A stretch of DNA of 64,000 nt from Mesorhizobium sp. CU3. Its GTDB lineage: Bacteria > Pseudomonadota > Alphaproteobacteria > Rhizobiales > Rhizobiaceae. Location: NCBI RefSeq assembly GCF_006442965.1, contig NZ_VFWX01000022.1:60905-124904 (forward strand), read 5' to 3'. The notes below the pieces were generated by a model. The model had not been told where the DNA came from, ran no database searches, and saw only the letters and a list, made by a program, of their open reading frames with translations. Positions 16,971-24,903 of this stretch are shown piece by piece (the first letter of the stretch is position 1; each line of letters begins with the position of its first letter). The position numbers and the translations under genes were made by a program.

Positions 16971-17014
16971 GCAATTCCGGACGCAAAGCCGCTAGGCACT
17001 TTCGCTGGAATTGC
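16971..17014. repeat. Intergenic palindromic repeat, family A (copy 3)
   Basis: GCAATTCC at 16971-16978 is inverted against GGAATTGC at 17007-17014, with a slightly diverged middle (GGACGCAAAGCCGC, then CACTTTCGCT). It is preceded by CTCTATCTCTTTGTTTTTAC, also found in similar form before copy 2. It lies between the ChaC-like gene and the aldo/keto reductase. Confidence 0.83.
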
Positions 17015-17127
17015 TCTGGCCCGATCAAAAAGCAAAACCATGCCTTTGATCTCGGCCGGACGCGACCTAGCTTAGCCGCAACTCATCCTCGGGCGTCAGG
17101 CCCGTCCCAGCATCACGGAGATCAGTC

Positions 17128-18075
17128 TTGCAAAAACGCCGTCTCGGTCGCACCGACCTTTCCATCGCGCCGCTGGTCCTGGGCGGCAATGTGTTCGGTT
17201 GGACCGCCGACGAAAAGACGTCCTTCGACCTGCTCGACCGCTTCGTCGGCGCAGGTTTCAACGCGGTGGACACGGCCGATGCCTATTCGCGCTGGGTTCC
17301 CGGCAACAAGGGCGGCGAATCGGAAACCATCATCGGCAATTGGATGAAGAGCCGCGGCAACCGCGACAAGGTTGTCGTCATCACCAAGGTCGGCTCCGAC
17401 ATGGGCCAGGGCAAGAAGGACCTCTCCGCCGCCTATATCGAGAAGGCGGTCGACGCGTCGCTGAAGCGGCTGCAGGTCGACGTCATCGATCTCTATCTTT
17501 CGCACTGGCCGGATCCGGCAACGCCTTACGAGGAAACGCTCGGCGCCTATCAGCGCCTGCTCGAAAAGGGCAAGATCCGCTATCCCGGCTGCTCCAATCT
17601 CGATGCCGGACAGTTGCGCGCCGCGCTCGACGTCGCCAGCCTGCGCAGCCTGCCGCGTTACGAGGTGCTGCAACCCGAATACAATTTGTACGACCGGTCT
17701 TCGCTCGACGGTCCGCTACTCGATCTCTGCAAGGCTCAGGATCTCGGCGTCATCACCTATTTCAGCCTCGCCAAGGGCTTTTTGAGCGGCAAATACCGCA
17801 GCAAGGCCGATCTCGGACAGAGCGAACGCGGCGAAGACGTTGCCGAATATCTCAACGAGCGCGGCACGCGCATCCTGTCGGCGCTCGACGCCATTGCCGA
17901 GCGGCATTCGGCCAAGCAGGCGGAAGTGGCGCTGGCCTGGATCATCGCACGACCAGGCGTCACCGCGCCGATCGCCAGCGCCACAACGCCGGCCCAGATG
18001 GACAGTCTGATCCGCGCCGGTACGCTCAAGCTTTCGGCGGATGACGTTGGGGCGCTAGACCGCGCCAGTTCCTAA
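17128..18075 (+). CDS. Aldo/keto reductase
   Basis: A 315-residue (beta/alpha)8 NADPH-dependent oxidoreductase. The catalytic residues are visible: aspartate and tyrosine in AVDTADAYSRW (about residues 47-57), lysine in VVITKVGSDMG, and histidine in LYLSHWPDPATPYEE. The C-terminal cofactor end is present as GVTAPIASATTPAQMDSLI. The substrate is undefined. The start is TTG at 17128, supported by GGAG eight bases upstream and by the normal N-terminal start QKRRLGRTDLSIAPL. Its stop codon is the first part of a family B repeat. Confidence 0.9.
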   Translation: MQKRRLGRTDLSIAPLVLGGNVFGWTADEKTSFDLLDRFVGAGFNAVDTADAYSRWVPGNKGGESETIIGNWMKSRGNRDKVVVITKVGSDMGQGKKDLSAAYIEKAVDASLKRLQVDVIDLYLSHWPDPATPYEETLGAYQRLLEKGKIRYPGCSNLDAGQLRAALDVASLRSLPRYEVLQPEYNLYDRSSLDGPLLDLCKAQDLGVITYFSLAKGFLSGKYRSKADLGQSERGEDVAEYLNERGTRILSALDAIAERHSAKQAEVALAWIIARPGVTAPIASATTPAQMDSLIRAGTLKLSADDVGALDRASS

Positions 18076-18175
18076 GGCGTATTGATCTTCGGGTGAGGCC
18101 GGCCTGCAAATGGCGGCTTCCTGCCTCGGAAGCCGCCACTTTCGGCTCGGCCTGACCCGAATCTCGACACGCCTT
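18073..18175. repeat. Intergenic inverted-end element, family B (copy 1)
   Basis: The ends AAGGCGT (18074-18080) and ACGCCTT (18169-18175) are inverted, and inside them CGGGTGAGGCCGG faces CGGCCTGACCCG. This copy lacks the long GTGCTCACGTAC core found in the other copies. Its left end overlaps the stop codon of the aldo/keto reductase. Confidence 0.78.
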
Positions 18176-18264
18176 GACGCAGAGGCGCGCGCACGATCGT
18201 CCAAGACGGTTGCGACCAATCCTTCGTAAAGTCCTGTCGCATCTCGGCAGGAGGAAGGTTCGGC

Positions 18265-18882
18265 ATGGCAAGCGTTCTGACCGAAGCGCAGCCGTGGCAG
18301 CAAGTGCTGGCGCTCATCGTGGCGGCAAGTGTCGTCATGGGCAGCCCGGGGCCATCGACCGTCAGCGTCACCGCCGTCGGAGCGGCGTTCGGCCTGCGTT
18401 CATCGCTGGGTTACGCGTCAGGGATGGTGCTTGGAACGATCGCGGTGCTCGTGGTCGTGGCGGCCGGTATCATCGGCATGCTGGCTTCGATGCCCGGCCT
18501 GGCCAAGCTGCTGACCATCCTGTCCGCCGCCTACATTCTTTATCTCGCCTACAAGATCGCGACGGCGCCGCCGCTGGCTGAAAGCGGAAGGCAAGCGGCG
18601 CGTCCGACCTTTATGGGCGGCTTCATGCTCGCCATCGCCAATCCGAAGGCCTATGTGGCGATCGCCGCCGTTTTTGCCGGAGCTTCCTCGCAGACCGACG
18701 CGTTGGGTGGTTCCGCCAGGCTGCTGGTGCTTACAGGGATGATCGTCGTCATCCATGCGGCGTGGCTGCTTGCAGGAACCGCTTTCGCAAGGTTCCTGCG
18801 TCATCCGCCGGCGTCGCGGATCATCAATCTGGTGTTTGCCGCGACGCTGGTGCTGACGACCGCCTGGGCGGCGTTGCGTTGA
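18265..18882 (+). CDS. LysE-family translocator
   Basis: A 205-residue inner-membrane protein of the LysE/RhtB exporter family. The early PGPSTVSVTAVGAAFGLRSSLGYASGMVLG block carries the conserved PGP and G..G motifs, the third helix ends in ILYLAYKI, and the second half contains FMLAIANPKAYVA. These proteins export amino acids or related solutes by proton exchange; the substrate is not predictable. A strong AGGAGGAAGG ribosome site precedes the ATG. It converges on plsC with six bases between stops. Confidence 0.9.
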   Translation: MASVLTEAQPWQQVLALIVAASVVMGSPGPSTVSVTAVGAAFGLRSSLGYASGMVLGTIAVLVVVAAGIIGMLASMPGLAKLLTILSAAYILYLAYKIATAPPLAESGRQAARPTFMGGFMLAIANPKAYVAIAAVFAGASSQTDALGGSARLLVLTGMIVVIHAAWLLAGTAFARFLRHPPASRIINLVFAATLVLTTAWAALR

Positions 18883-18888
18883 GCGAGA

Positions 18889-19683
18889 TCAGCTTTTTGC
18901 CGTTACGCCGAGTTCGGCTAGGCGCTTCACCGCCGTCGGCGGCATTGGCGGCGGGTTCGGCCCCTGCGCGACTTCGACCAGCATCTGGTCGCATGCGGCT
19001 TCGGTCTCGCCGATCAGCCGCTGCATGAATTCGTCCTTGCCGAGACCGGGCGGGATCGGCGGCAGGAAGCGGGCCTTGATTGTGCCGGGATAACGCAGGA
19101 ATTTGCGGCGCGGCCAGTAGAGACCGGCGACATGGGCGACCGGCACGACAGGAACGCCCAGTTGCGAATAGATCTCGACGATGCCGTATTTGTAGGACGG
19201 CTCGGCGCCCGGCGCGCGGCGCGTACCTTCGGGATAGATGATGAGCTGGCGCGGATTGCGGTCCATCTCTTGCCTTGTCGCTGTGACGACTGCCTTCAGC
19301 GCCTTCGAGCGGCTGCCGCGATCGACCGGGATCATGCGCATCTTCATGATGTACCAGCCGAAAAAGGGGATCCAGGTCAGCTCGCGCTTCAGGATGTAGA
19401 GCGCGTCGTCGAGATAGGGGTAGAAGGCGATCGCGTCCCAGAAGGACTGATGCTTCGGCGCCAGGATGAAGGAGCCTTCCGGCAGGTTTTCGACCCCGGT
19501 GATCTCGCTCTTTGTCGCCGCGATCTTGTCATAAAGCCACATCGAGGTGCGCGACCAGAATTTCGGCACGAACCAGGCGCGGTGGCGCGGCGCCAGGAAG
19601 TAGAAGGGCGTCCAGATGATCATCTGGACGATCAGGCTGAGATAGAAGACGAGGTTGAACGCCAGCGAGCGGATGATGAGCAT
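18889..19683 (-). CDS. plsC: 1-acyl-sn-glycerol-3-phosphate acyltransferase
   Basis: A 264-residue membrane-associated acyltransferase that makes phosphatidic acid from lysophosphatidic acid. After an N-terminal hydrophobic stretch (residues 3-30), the H-x4-D catalytic motif appears as PKHQSFWDAIAF, and the acyl-acceptor motif appears as IIYPEGTRRAPG, followed by VPVVPVAHVAG. The lysine before the histidine replaces the commoner asparagine (NHxSxxD), a variant also seen in some alphaproteobacterial PlsC. A long upstream frame extension is antisense shadow; ATG 19683 fits the family. Confidence 0.9.
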   Translation of the reverse strand: MLIIRSLAFNLVFYLSLIVQMIIWTPFYFLAPRHRAWFVPKFWSRTSMWLYDKIAATKSEITGVENLPEGSFILAPKHQSFWDAIAFYPYLDDALYILKRELTWIPFFGWYIMKMRMIPVDRGSRSKALKAVVTATRQEMDRNPRQLIIYPEGTRRAPGAEPSYKYGIVEIYSQLGVPVVPVAHVAGLYWPRRKFLRYPGTIKARFLPPIPPGLGKDEFMQRLIGETEAACDQMLVEVAQGPNPPPMPPTAVKRLAELGVTAKS

Positions 19684-19763
19684 GCAAGGGGCCCGGTGAG
19701 GAGGTGTGCGTTGGTTACACCAAGCGGCGGCAAAAAGGAAACGGCGCCGCACCGGGCGCGGCT

Positions 19764-20666
19764 TTAAAGCGATCCGGCTAGCCGCTCCTTGAGACGCGGC
19801 GCGGCGAAGTCGAGGAAGGCGCGCAGCTTCACCGGCAGGCGGCCCTGGCCGGCATGCACCAGGCTGACCGGCCATGGCGGCGGCTCGAACGGCTCCAGCA
19901 CCACTTGCAGTGCGCCGGCGCGCACGGCGGCGTCGGCCTGGTAGGAGAGCACCTTCGTCAGGCCGAGCCCTGCAATCGCGGCGTCGATCGCCGCTTCGGC
20001 GGTGTTGACCTGCAGGCGCGAGCGCACCGGCACGACGATTTCGGTCTTGGCCGCGCCGAAAGCCCATGTCGCGGGCGCGGCGAGGCCTTCGAAGGTGACG
20101 CAGTCATGACCGGCAAGGTCTTGCGGCCTTGCCGGCACGCCGTGCCCGGCAAGGTAGGCCGGGCTCGCGCAGACGATGCGGCGGATCGAGCCGACGCGGA
20201 TCGCAACCATGGCCGAATCCGGCAATTCGCCGATGCGCAGGGCAAGATCGACATGCTCCTCGACCAGCTGGGTGATGCGGTCCGACAAGGTCAGGCGGAT
20301 GGCGACTTCGGGATAGGCGGCGAGGAAATCGGTGACGACAGGCAGCACATGCAGGCGGCCGAAGACGACCGGTGCGCTGATCACCAGCTCGCCGGTCGGG
20401 TTGAGATATTCGCCGGCGGCGGCGCGTTCGGCCTCGCTTACCTCGTCCAGGATGCGGCGGCAGGCGGCGAGATAGGACTGGCCGGCGTCTGTCAGCGTCA
20501 GACGCCGCGTCGAGCGGTTGAGCAGGCGCGTCCCCAGATGCTTTTCCAGCTCGGAGAGTTTTCGGCTCACCGTCGCCAGCGGCATGCCGGCGCGTCGCCC
20601 GGCGGCGGAAAGGCTGCCGGCCTCCACCGTGGCGACGAACAGGGACATGGCGTCGAGGCGATCCAT
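19764..20666 (-). CDS. LysR-family transcriptional regulator
   Basis: A 300-residue LysR regulator. The winged-helix domain occupies residues 1-60 (FVATVEAGSLSAAGRRAGMPLATVSRKLSELEKHLGTRLLNR, then LTLTDAG), followed by a substrate-binding domain of the LTTR_8/AaeR-like group (GELVISAPVVFGRLHVLPVV). The ATG at 20666 starts the DNA-binding domain correctly; upstream in-frame codons are discounted. It is divergent from the flavin-protein gene, with a CTTCC-N7-GGAAG dyad just in front of its own start, so it likely controls both genes. Confidence 0.92.
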   Translation of the reverse strand: MDRLDAMSLFVATVEAGSLSAAGRRAGMPLATVSRKLSELEKHLGTRLLNRSTRRLTLTDAGQSYLAACRRILDEVSEAERAAAGEYLNPTGELVISAPVVFGRLHVLPVVTDFLAAYPEVAIRLTLSDRITQLVEEHVDLALRIGELPDSAMVAIRVGSIRRIVCASPAYLAGHGVPARPQDLAGHDCVTFEGLAAPATWAFGAAKTEIVVPVRSRLQVNTAEAAIDAAIAGLGLTKVLSYQADAAVRAGALQVVLEPFEPPPWPVSLVHAGQGRLPVKLRAFLDFAAPRLKERLAGSL

Positions 20667-20669
20667 ATT

Positions 20670-20686
20670 CTTCCGAAATCTGGAAG
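20670..20686. promoter_or_regulatory. Candidate LysR operator (CTTCC-N7-GGAAG)
   Basis: A perfect five-base dyad with a seven-base centre, CTTCC (20670-20674) and GGAAG (20682-20686), lies four bases before the LysR start in the 100-bp divergent region. A further CTGGAAG occurs at 20721-20727. Autoregulated LysR proteins usually bind such dyads. This assignment is inferred from position and symmetry alone. Confidence 0.4.
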
Positions 20687-20766
20687 GATGAGTTGCATAT
20701 ATGCGCTCTACATCCGCTTTCTGGAAGAGGCTAATTGATGTGCGATCCTGCATGAGGAATGCCGCC

Positions 20767-21384
20767 ATGAAAGCTTTCACCAGCGATGTCGCCTTCACGC
20801 CGACGGTCAAGGCGATCCAGGCCCGCAAGGGGTCGCGCGAGTCCTATGCGCGCGTCGAGCAGCGTGGCGGCTGGCGAGCGAACATCACGCCCGATCTCGC
20901 CGCCTTCATCGAGGCGCAGACCAGCGTTTTCCTGGCGACGGCCAATGCCGAGGGACAGCCCTATATCCAGCATCGCGGCGGCCCGGCAGGCTTCCTCAAG
21001 GTGCTGGACGAGCATACGATCGGCTTTGCCGACTTCTCCGGCAACCGGCAATTCATCACCCAGGGCAATCTCGAGGACAACGATCAGGCCTTCCTGTTCC
21101 TGATCGACTACATGCTGCGCCGGCGCATCAAGATCTGGGGCAGGGCGCTCGTCGTCGAAAACGATCCGGAGCTGACGGCGAAGCTGATGCCGGGAGGCTA
21201 CAAGGCGAGGCCGGAGCAGACGATCCTGTTCACCGTCTCGGCCTGGGATGCCAATTGTCCGCAGCATATTCCGCAGCGCTTCGAAGCAGCGGACGTCGCT
21301 GCGGCGTTGGCCGAACGCGACCGGCGCATTGCTTCACTGGAGCAGGAGGTCGCGCATCTGCGCGGCGTGACAGCTACGGCGTGA
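20767..21384 (+). CDS. Pyridoxamine 5'-phosphate oxidase-like flavin-binding protein
   Basis: A 205-residue split-barrel FMN-binding protein related to pyridoxamine phosphate oxidase. The barrel begins SVFLATANAEGQPYIQHRGGPAGFLKVLD, and the cofactor-side segments FADFSGNRQFITQGNL and FLFLIDYMLRRRIKIWGRA are typical of this subgroup. The C-terminal helix (ALAERDRRIASLEQEVAHLRG) is coiled-coil-like. The substrate is unknown. The ATG at 20767 has GAGGA ten bases upstream and removes an unrelated extension. It is divergent from, and probably controlled by, the LysR gene; its end overlaps the YdcF gene. Confidence 0.85.
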   Translation: MKAFTSDVAFTPTVKAIQARKGSRESYARVEQRGGWRANITPDLAAFIEAQTSVFLATANAEGQPYIQHRGGPAGFLKVLDEHTIGFADFSGNRQFITQGNLEDNDQAFLFLIDYMLRRRIKIWGRALVVENDPELTAKLMPGGYKARPEQTILFTVSAWDANCPQHIPQRFEAADVAAALAERDRRIASLEQEVAHLRGVTATA

Positions 21385-22123
21385 CGTGTTCGGGCTTCAC
21401 GCTGCTGACCGCGGCGGCGTCGGCCAGGGTCGTGCCGTCGGGCGTCGCACGAGGCGGCAGGAAGCCGCGCGCCAGCGCCAACACATATTTGCTATATTCG
21501 GTGAGCAATACGCGCAGCGCTTCCGGCTTGGTCAGCCAGCCGCCATTGCCGAGATTGGTGTTGACCACCGGATAGGGCTCAAGCCGCGCACCGTGCAGCA
21601 GTCGGCTCATTTCGAGCAGGCTGCGCGGCATGTGATAGTTGTTGGTGACGACTATGATGCTGCCATAGGCGTGGTTTTCCACCCATTTGGCGCTCTCCTC
21701 GGCATTGCCGATGGTGTCGAGTGCGGCCCGGTCGATGTCGACGCAGCAGGAGAACAGCTGCTTGTCGCCGCCCATCGCTACCTGCAACTGGTGGCGGCTG
21801 GCCGAGGGGTGGACGCCGCTGACCAGCAGACGCTTGCCCTTGCCGGATGCCAGGAGGTCCATGGCCGCGTCGAGCCGCGACTGCCCGCCGGTCAGCACGA
21901 CGATGGCATCGGCCCTGGCCGGGTCGACCGGCGTCGTCATGTGGCTCACCTTGTCGGCGAACCAGCCGAAGCCGCCGGCGAAAAGCACCCCTATGGCGAG
22001 GGCGACGAAACCGCAGACACGCAGCGCAAGCCTCAGCCGACCGGTTTCGGCCGAAGCAGCGGGGTGCGCTGCCACCGTCGGCATCACGCCAGCTCTCCCG
22101 GTCTGCTCCTGCGCGTTCATCAT
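21374..22123 (-). CDS. YdcF/DUF218 family membrane protein
   Basis: A 249-residue protein with one N-terminal membrane helix (about residues 33-55, RVCGFVALAIGVLFAGGFGW) and a DUF218 (YdcF/SanA/ElyC-like) domain. Family signatures are ADAIVVLTGGQSRLDAAMDLL, RLLVSGVHPS, VVTNNYHMPRSL and the C-terminal EYSKYVLAL. The family is linked to envelope integrity and peptidoglycan precursor use, but the reaction is unknown. The double ATG at 22123 is preceded by a direct repeat (22129-22165). The gene ends 11 bases inside the flavin-protein gene, on the opposite strand. Confidence 0.85.
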   Translation of the reverse strand: MMNAQEQTGRAGVMPTVAAHPAASAETGRLRLALRVCGFVALAIGVLFAGGFGWFADKVSHMTTPVDPARADAIVVLTGGQSRLDAAMDLLASGKGKRLLVSGVHPSASRHQLQVAMGGDKQLFSCCVDIDRAALDTIGNAEESAKWVENHAYGSIIVVTNNYHMPRSLLEMSRLLHGARLEPYPVVNTNLGNGGWLTKPEALRVLLTEYSKYVLALARGFLPPRATPDGTTLADAAAVSSVKPEHVTP

Positions 22124-22128
22124 CCTCA

Positions 22129-22165
22129 GGTTAATCCTGAAATATCCAATGGTTAACCCTGAAAT
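22129..22165. repeat. Pair of GGTTAAYCCTGAAAT direct repeats upstream of the YdcF gene
   Basis: GGTTAATCCTGAAAT at 22129-22143 and GGTTAACCCTGAAAT at 22151-22165 are direct repeats with a 22-base period (two helical turns). They begin six bases from the YdcF start codon and cover its ribosome-binding region. A paired operator is one reading; the second copy also holds a TTAAC as in CtrA half-sites. Confidence 0.5.
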
Positions 22166-22280
22166 GCGGCCTTTGATAGATTAAACGGGCGCAATTTGCG
22201 TTACGGCAACCGGCCAAGCCGTGATCGTTGTCCGGTTTGAATATAACGCCTTGCGCCGGCTTTCTCCTGGAGTTCATGGA

Positions 22281-23270
22281 TCAGCCCGCATCCGGCTGGC
22301 GAACGTCGATGTCGCTGAGATAGGTGACGACGGTCACATGCGAAGTCGCAGCGGTCAGCGCGCCGATCACCAGCACCATCAGGCCGACGCCGAGATAGCC
22401 GGCCGAACCGATGGCGAAATTGCCGAACAAAGCGGTCGCCTGGTCGGCCTCGGGCGTCGCCATGTTGCGCGACGACCACCAGGAAAAGACGATGAAAACG
22501 ATGATCGCGAGCGCGCCGCCGGCGGCCGCGCCCTTCATGCCGGTGACCAGGAAGTGCCAGCGGAATTCGCGCGCGATGAAGCGCGCTTCGGCGCCGACGA
22601 AATGCAGCACCTCGATGATATGGCCGTTGCCGGCCATGGCGCCGCGCGTGGCGAACACCACCGTCAGCACCGTTGCCGACAGCATCAGCACCAGAACAGC
22701 GATGCCGATCGTCACCGTCGTGTGCGCCATCGCGACGAGGCGATCGACCCAGGTGCGATGATCGTCGAGGGCTGCTGTCGGGATTTTCGGCGTGATCGCG
22801 GCACGCATGGCCGCAAAGTCCGGGGGGCTCGCCTCATCGATGGTGACGATGATCAGACGCGGCACCGGCAATTCGTCGATGTTGAGGCCGCTGCCCAACC
22901 ATGGTTCGAGCAGGCGAGCGGTGGCGTCGCGGTCGATGATCTTGGTGCCCTTCACGCCGGGGAACTCGCCGGCGATCTGCGAGGCCTGGGCAAGGGCGGC
23001 TTCCATGTCGAGGCCCTCGGCCGGCTTGATCTGGATCGTCGCCTCACGCGAGATCTGGTTTTCCCAGACCGAAGCAGTATCGCGTACCAGCGTCACGGCG
23101 CCGAAGGTGAGGCAGGACAGGAAGGTCATGATGGCGATGACCAGCACCAGCGCGCGGCCGGCGATGTTCTGCGCCGGCACGATCGGCGCCATCTTGCGCT
23201 GGGCGCGCCGCACGGTCGCCGGCGTCTCGGCGACTTCTTCCTGCAGGTCGTCGGCGGGCATGTCAGTCAT
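22281..23270 (-). CDS. ftsX: Cell division protein FtsX (ABC permease)
   Basis: A 329-residue FtsX-family permease with the family layout: cytoplasmic N-terminus, first membrane helix at about residues 35-60 (ALVLVIAIMTFLSCLTFGAVTL), a periplasmic domain, then three C-terminal helices (VTIGIAVLVLML, GAAAGGALAIIVFIVF, YLGVGLMVLVIGALTA). FtsEX recruits and activates peptidoglycan hydrolases at the septum. It overlaps the ftsE stop by eight bases. The periplasmic loop has only low-level conservation between rhizobia. Confidence 0.88.
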   Translation of the reverse strand: MTDMPADDLQEEVAETPATVRRAQRKMAPIVPAQNIAGRALVLVIAIMTFLSCLTFGAVTLVRDTASVWENQISREATIQIKPAEGLDMEAALAQASQIAGEFPGVKGTKIIDRDATARLLEPWLGSGLNIDELPVPRLIIVTIDEASPPDFAAMRAAITPKIPTAALDDHRTWVDRLVAMAHTTVTIGIAVLVLMLSATVLTVVFATRGAMAGNGHIIEVLHFVGAEARFIAREFRWHFLVTGMKGAAAGGALAIIVFIVFSWWSSRNMATPEADQATALFGNFAIGSAGYLGVGLMVLVIGALTAATSHVTVVTYLSDIDVRQPDAG

Positions 23271-23922
23271 AGACGTCCAGCCTCCCGCCGGCCAGGATCA
23301 TGCGCCGCGCATCGACCTGCTCCATCAGGCCGAGGTCGTGCGTGGCGATCACCACCGCGGTGCCGAGACGGTTGAGCTCGATGAAGAGCCGAAGCAGCCG
23401 GCGCGCCAGCGGCGGATCGACATTGCCGGTGGGTTCGTCGGCCAAAAGAATCTCGGGCTGTTCGATCAGCGCGCGCGCGATCGCGGCGCGCTGCTTCTCG
23501 CCGCCCGACAGCACAGGCGGCAGCACATGCATGCGGTCGCCGAGGCCGACCCATTTCAGCAGCTCGGTGACGTCGGTTCGGTAGCTCGCTTCCTCGCGCC
23601 CGCGCACGCGCAAGGGCAGCGCCACGTTCTCATAGGTGGTCATGTGGTCGAGCAAGCGGAAATCCTGGAACACGACGCCGATGCGGCGGCGCATGAGCGG
23701 CAATTCGCTGCGCGAGATGCGCGAGCGATCCTTGCCGAAAATGGTGATCAGGCCGCGCGTCGGCTTCAGCGACATGAACAACAGACGCAGCAAGGTCGTC
23801 TTGCCGGCGCCCGAGGGGCCGCTCAGGAACTGAAAGGAGCGCTCCGGAATGTGCAAGGAGATGTCGCGGAGGATTTCCGGACCCATGCCATAGCGGAGGC
23901 CGACATTTTCGAAGCGGATCAC
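23263..23922 (-). CDS. ftsE: Cell division ATP-binding protein FtsE
   Basis: A 219-residue ABC ATPase. Walker A is GPSGAGKTTLLRLL, the Q-loop is GVVFQDFRLLDHMTTYENVALPL, the signature is LSGGEKQRAAIARAL, and Walker B is ILLADEPTGNVD, with the switch histidine in VVIATHDLGLM. It pairs with FtsX. The GTG at 23922 (IRFENVGLRYG follows) gives the family length; an ATG at 23958 would add 12 residues. A TTAA-N7-TTAA box lies about 70-85 bases upstream. Confidence 0.92.
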   Translation of the reverse strand: MIRFENVGLRYGMGPEILRDISLHIPERSFQFLSGPSGAGKTTLLRLLFMSLKPTRGLITIFGKDRSRISRSELPLMRRRIGVVFQDFRLLDHMTTYENVALPLRVRGREEASYRTDVTELLKWVGLGDRMHVLPPVLSGGEKQRAAIARALIEQPEILLADEPTGNVDPPLARRLLRLFIELNRLGTAVVIATHDLGLMEQVDARRMILAGGRLDVYD

Positions 23923-23990
23923 GTTCGGCGACCTGAATTCTCGGCGGCGACGCGCCACAATCTACATGAACAAACCATCGGCCGGCATGG

Positions 23991-24005
23991 TTAACCGGCG
24001 GTTAA
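23991..24005. promoter_or_regulatory. Candidate CtrA box (TTAA-N7-TTAA) between ftsE and its divergent neighbour
   Basis: TTAA at 23991-23994 and TTAA at 24002-24005 are separated by exactly seven bases (CCGGCGG), matching the alphaproteobacterial CtrA full site. Further TTAAC copies lie at 24016-24020 and about 24051-24055. It is placed where it could serve ftsE (leftward) or the gene at 24101. Binding is not shown. Confidence 0.55.
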
Positions 24006-24100
24006 TTTCCGCGCATTAACGCCTCTTACGACTGTCACGGTGGGGAAGCGTTAACCAATTGCGTTTACCCAAAAGAAACGAAGACTGCACTGGTGCCTTC

Positions 24101-24745
24101 ATGGCTGACGACAGAACCGCGCGCCTTGTTTCCGGCGAAATCATGACCGGTGCCGCAGCAGATGCCGCGGCCGAACGCGTCATGCGCGACGCCGCGGCCG
24201 ACATCGTCGATGCCGATTATGTGGTGCTGCCGCGTTCCGACGTCCGCCCCGAGCCGATGACGACGATTCCGCTGCCGCCGGGGGCTTCGGCGCCGTCGAT
24301 CGAAGGCATGGGCATGCTGCGCAAACCGGAGGCGGCGCCGTCGCGCTCGTCGCGCGGCGGTCCGCTGTTCTGGATGGCAGGCGTTGGGATCGCGCTGGCA
24401 TCCTTCTGGGTGTCGGGTGGGCACGCGCTGGTGCGGCAGAGTCCGTTCTGGGCGCATGCCGAGCCGGCCGGCGCGCTCACCATTTCCGCCGTCACGTCGC
24501 GAATCGACGACTCGGGGCTGAAGCCGGTGCTGTTCGTGGACGGAGAGGCGGCCAATGACGGGGCACGATCGGAGACGCTGCCGCCGCTCGAAATCCGCGT
24601 CACCGACAACAACGCCAACATCATCCGCTACAGGCTGGGGACATTGAACCGTTCCCTGGCCCCAGGCGAAAGATTCGGCTTTTCCAGCCGCCTCGATGTG
24701 CCTAAAGACGGCGTAAGGACCGTTGCTGTCATCTTCGCCGGCTAG
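24101..24745 (+). CDS. Conserved membrane protein of unknown function beside ftsE
   Basis: A 214-residue protein. An N-terminal acidic region contains repeated VMRDAAADIVDADYVV and a proline-rich linker; a single membrane helix spans about residues 88-107 (LFWMAGVGIALASFWVSGGHAL), and a C-terminal beta-rich domain contains LPPLEIRVTDNNANIIRYRLG and LAPGERFGFSSRLDVPKDGVRTVAVIF. That C-terminal block resembles DUF3426-like proteins often found with a zinc ribbon in rhizobia; here no CxxC pair is present. The function is unknown. It is divergent from ftsE across the CtrA-type box, and its TAG stop opens a family B repeat. Confidence 0.72.
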   Translation: MADDRTARLVSGEIMTGAAADAAAERVMRDAAADIVDADYVVLPRSDVRPEPMTTIPLPPGASAPSIEGMGMLRKPEAAPSRSSRGGPLFWMAGVGIALASFWVSGGHALVRQSPFWAHAEPAGALTISAVTSRIDDSGLKPVLFVDGEAANDGARSETLPPLEIRVTDNNANIIRYRLGTLNRSLAPGERFGFSSRLDVPKDGVRTVAVIFAG

Positions 24746-24869
24746 GCGGGTCGATATTCAGGTGAAGCCGGCTGCGCTTCCGGTGCTCACGTACTGAAAT
24801 GTACGCTCCGCTCCGGTTCTCGGAAGCCACTATTTTCGGCTCGGCCTGACCTGAATCTCAACCCGCCTA
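24743..24869. repeat. Intergenic inverted-end element, family B (copy 2)
   Basis: The ends TAGGCGGG and CCCGCCTA are inverted around ATTCAGGTGAAGCCGG and CGGCTCGGCCTGACCTGAA, and the core reads CTTCCGGTGCTCACGTAC, then GTACGCTCCGCTCCGG, then TTCTCGGAAGCC. The first three bases are the stop codon of the upstream gene. Copies 3 and 4 share this core. Confidence 0.85.
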
Positions 24870-24903
24870 TCGAAGCTGCTGCCAATTTCTGAGGGACAAA
24901 AGA

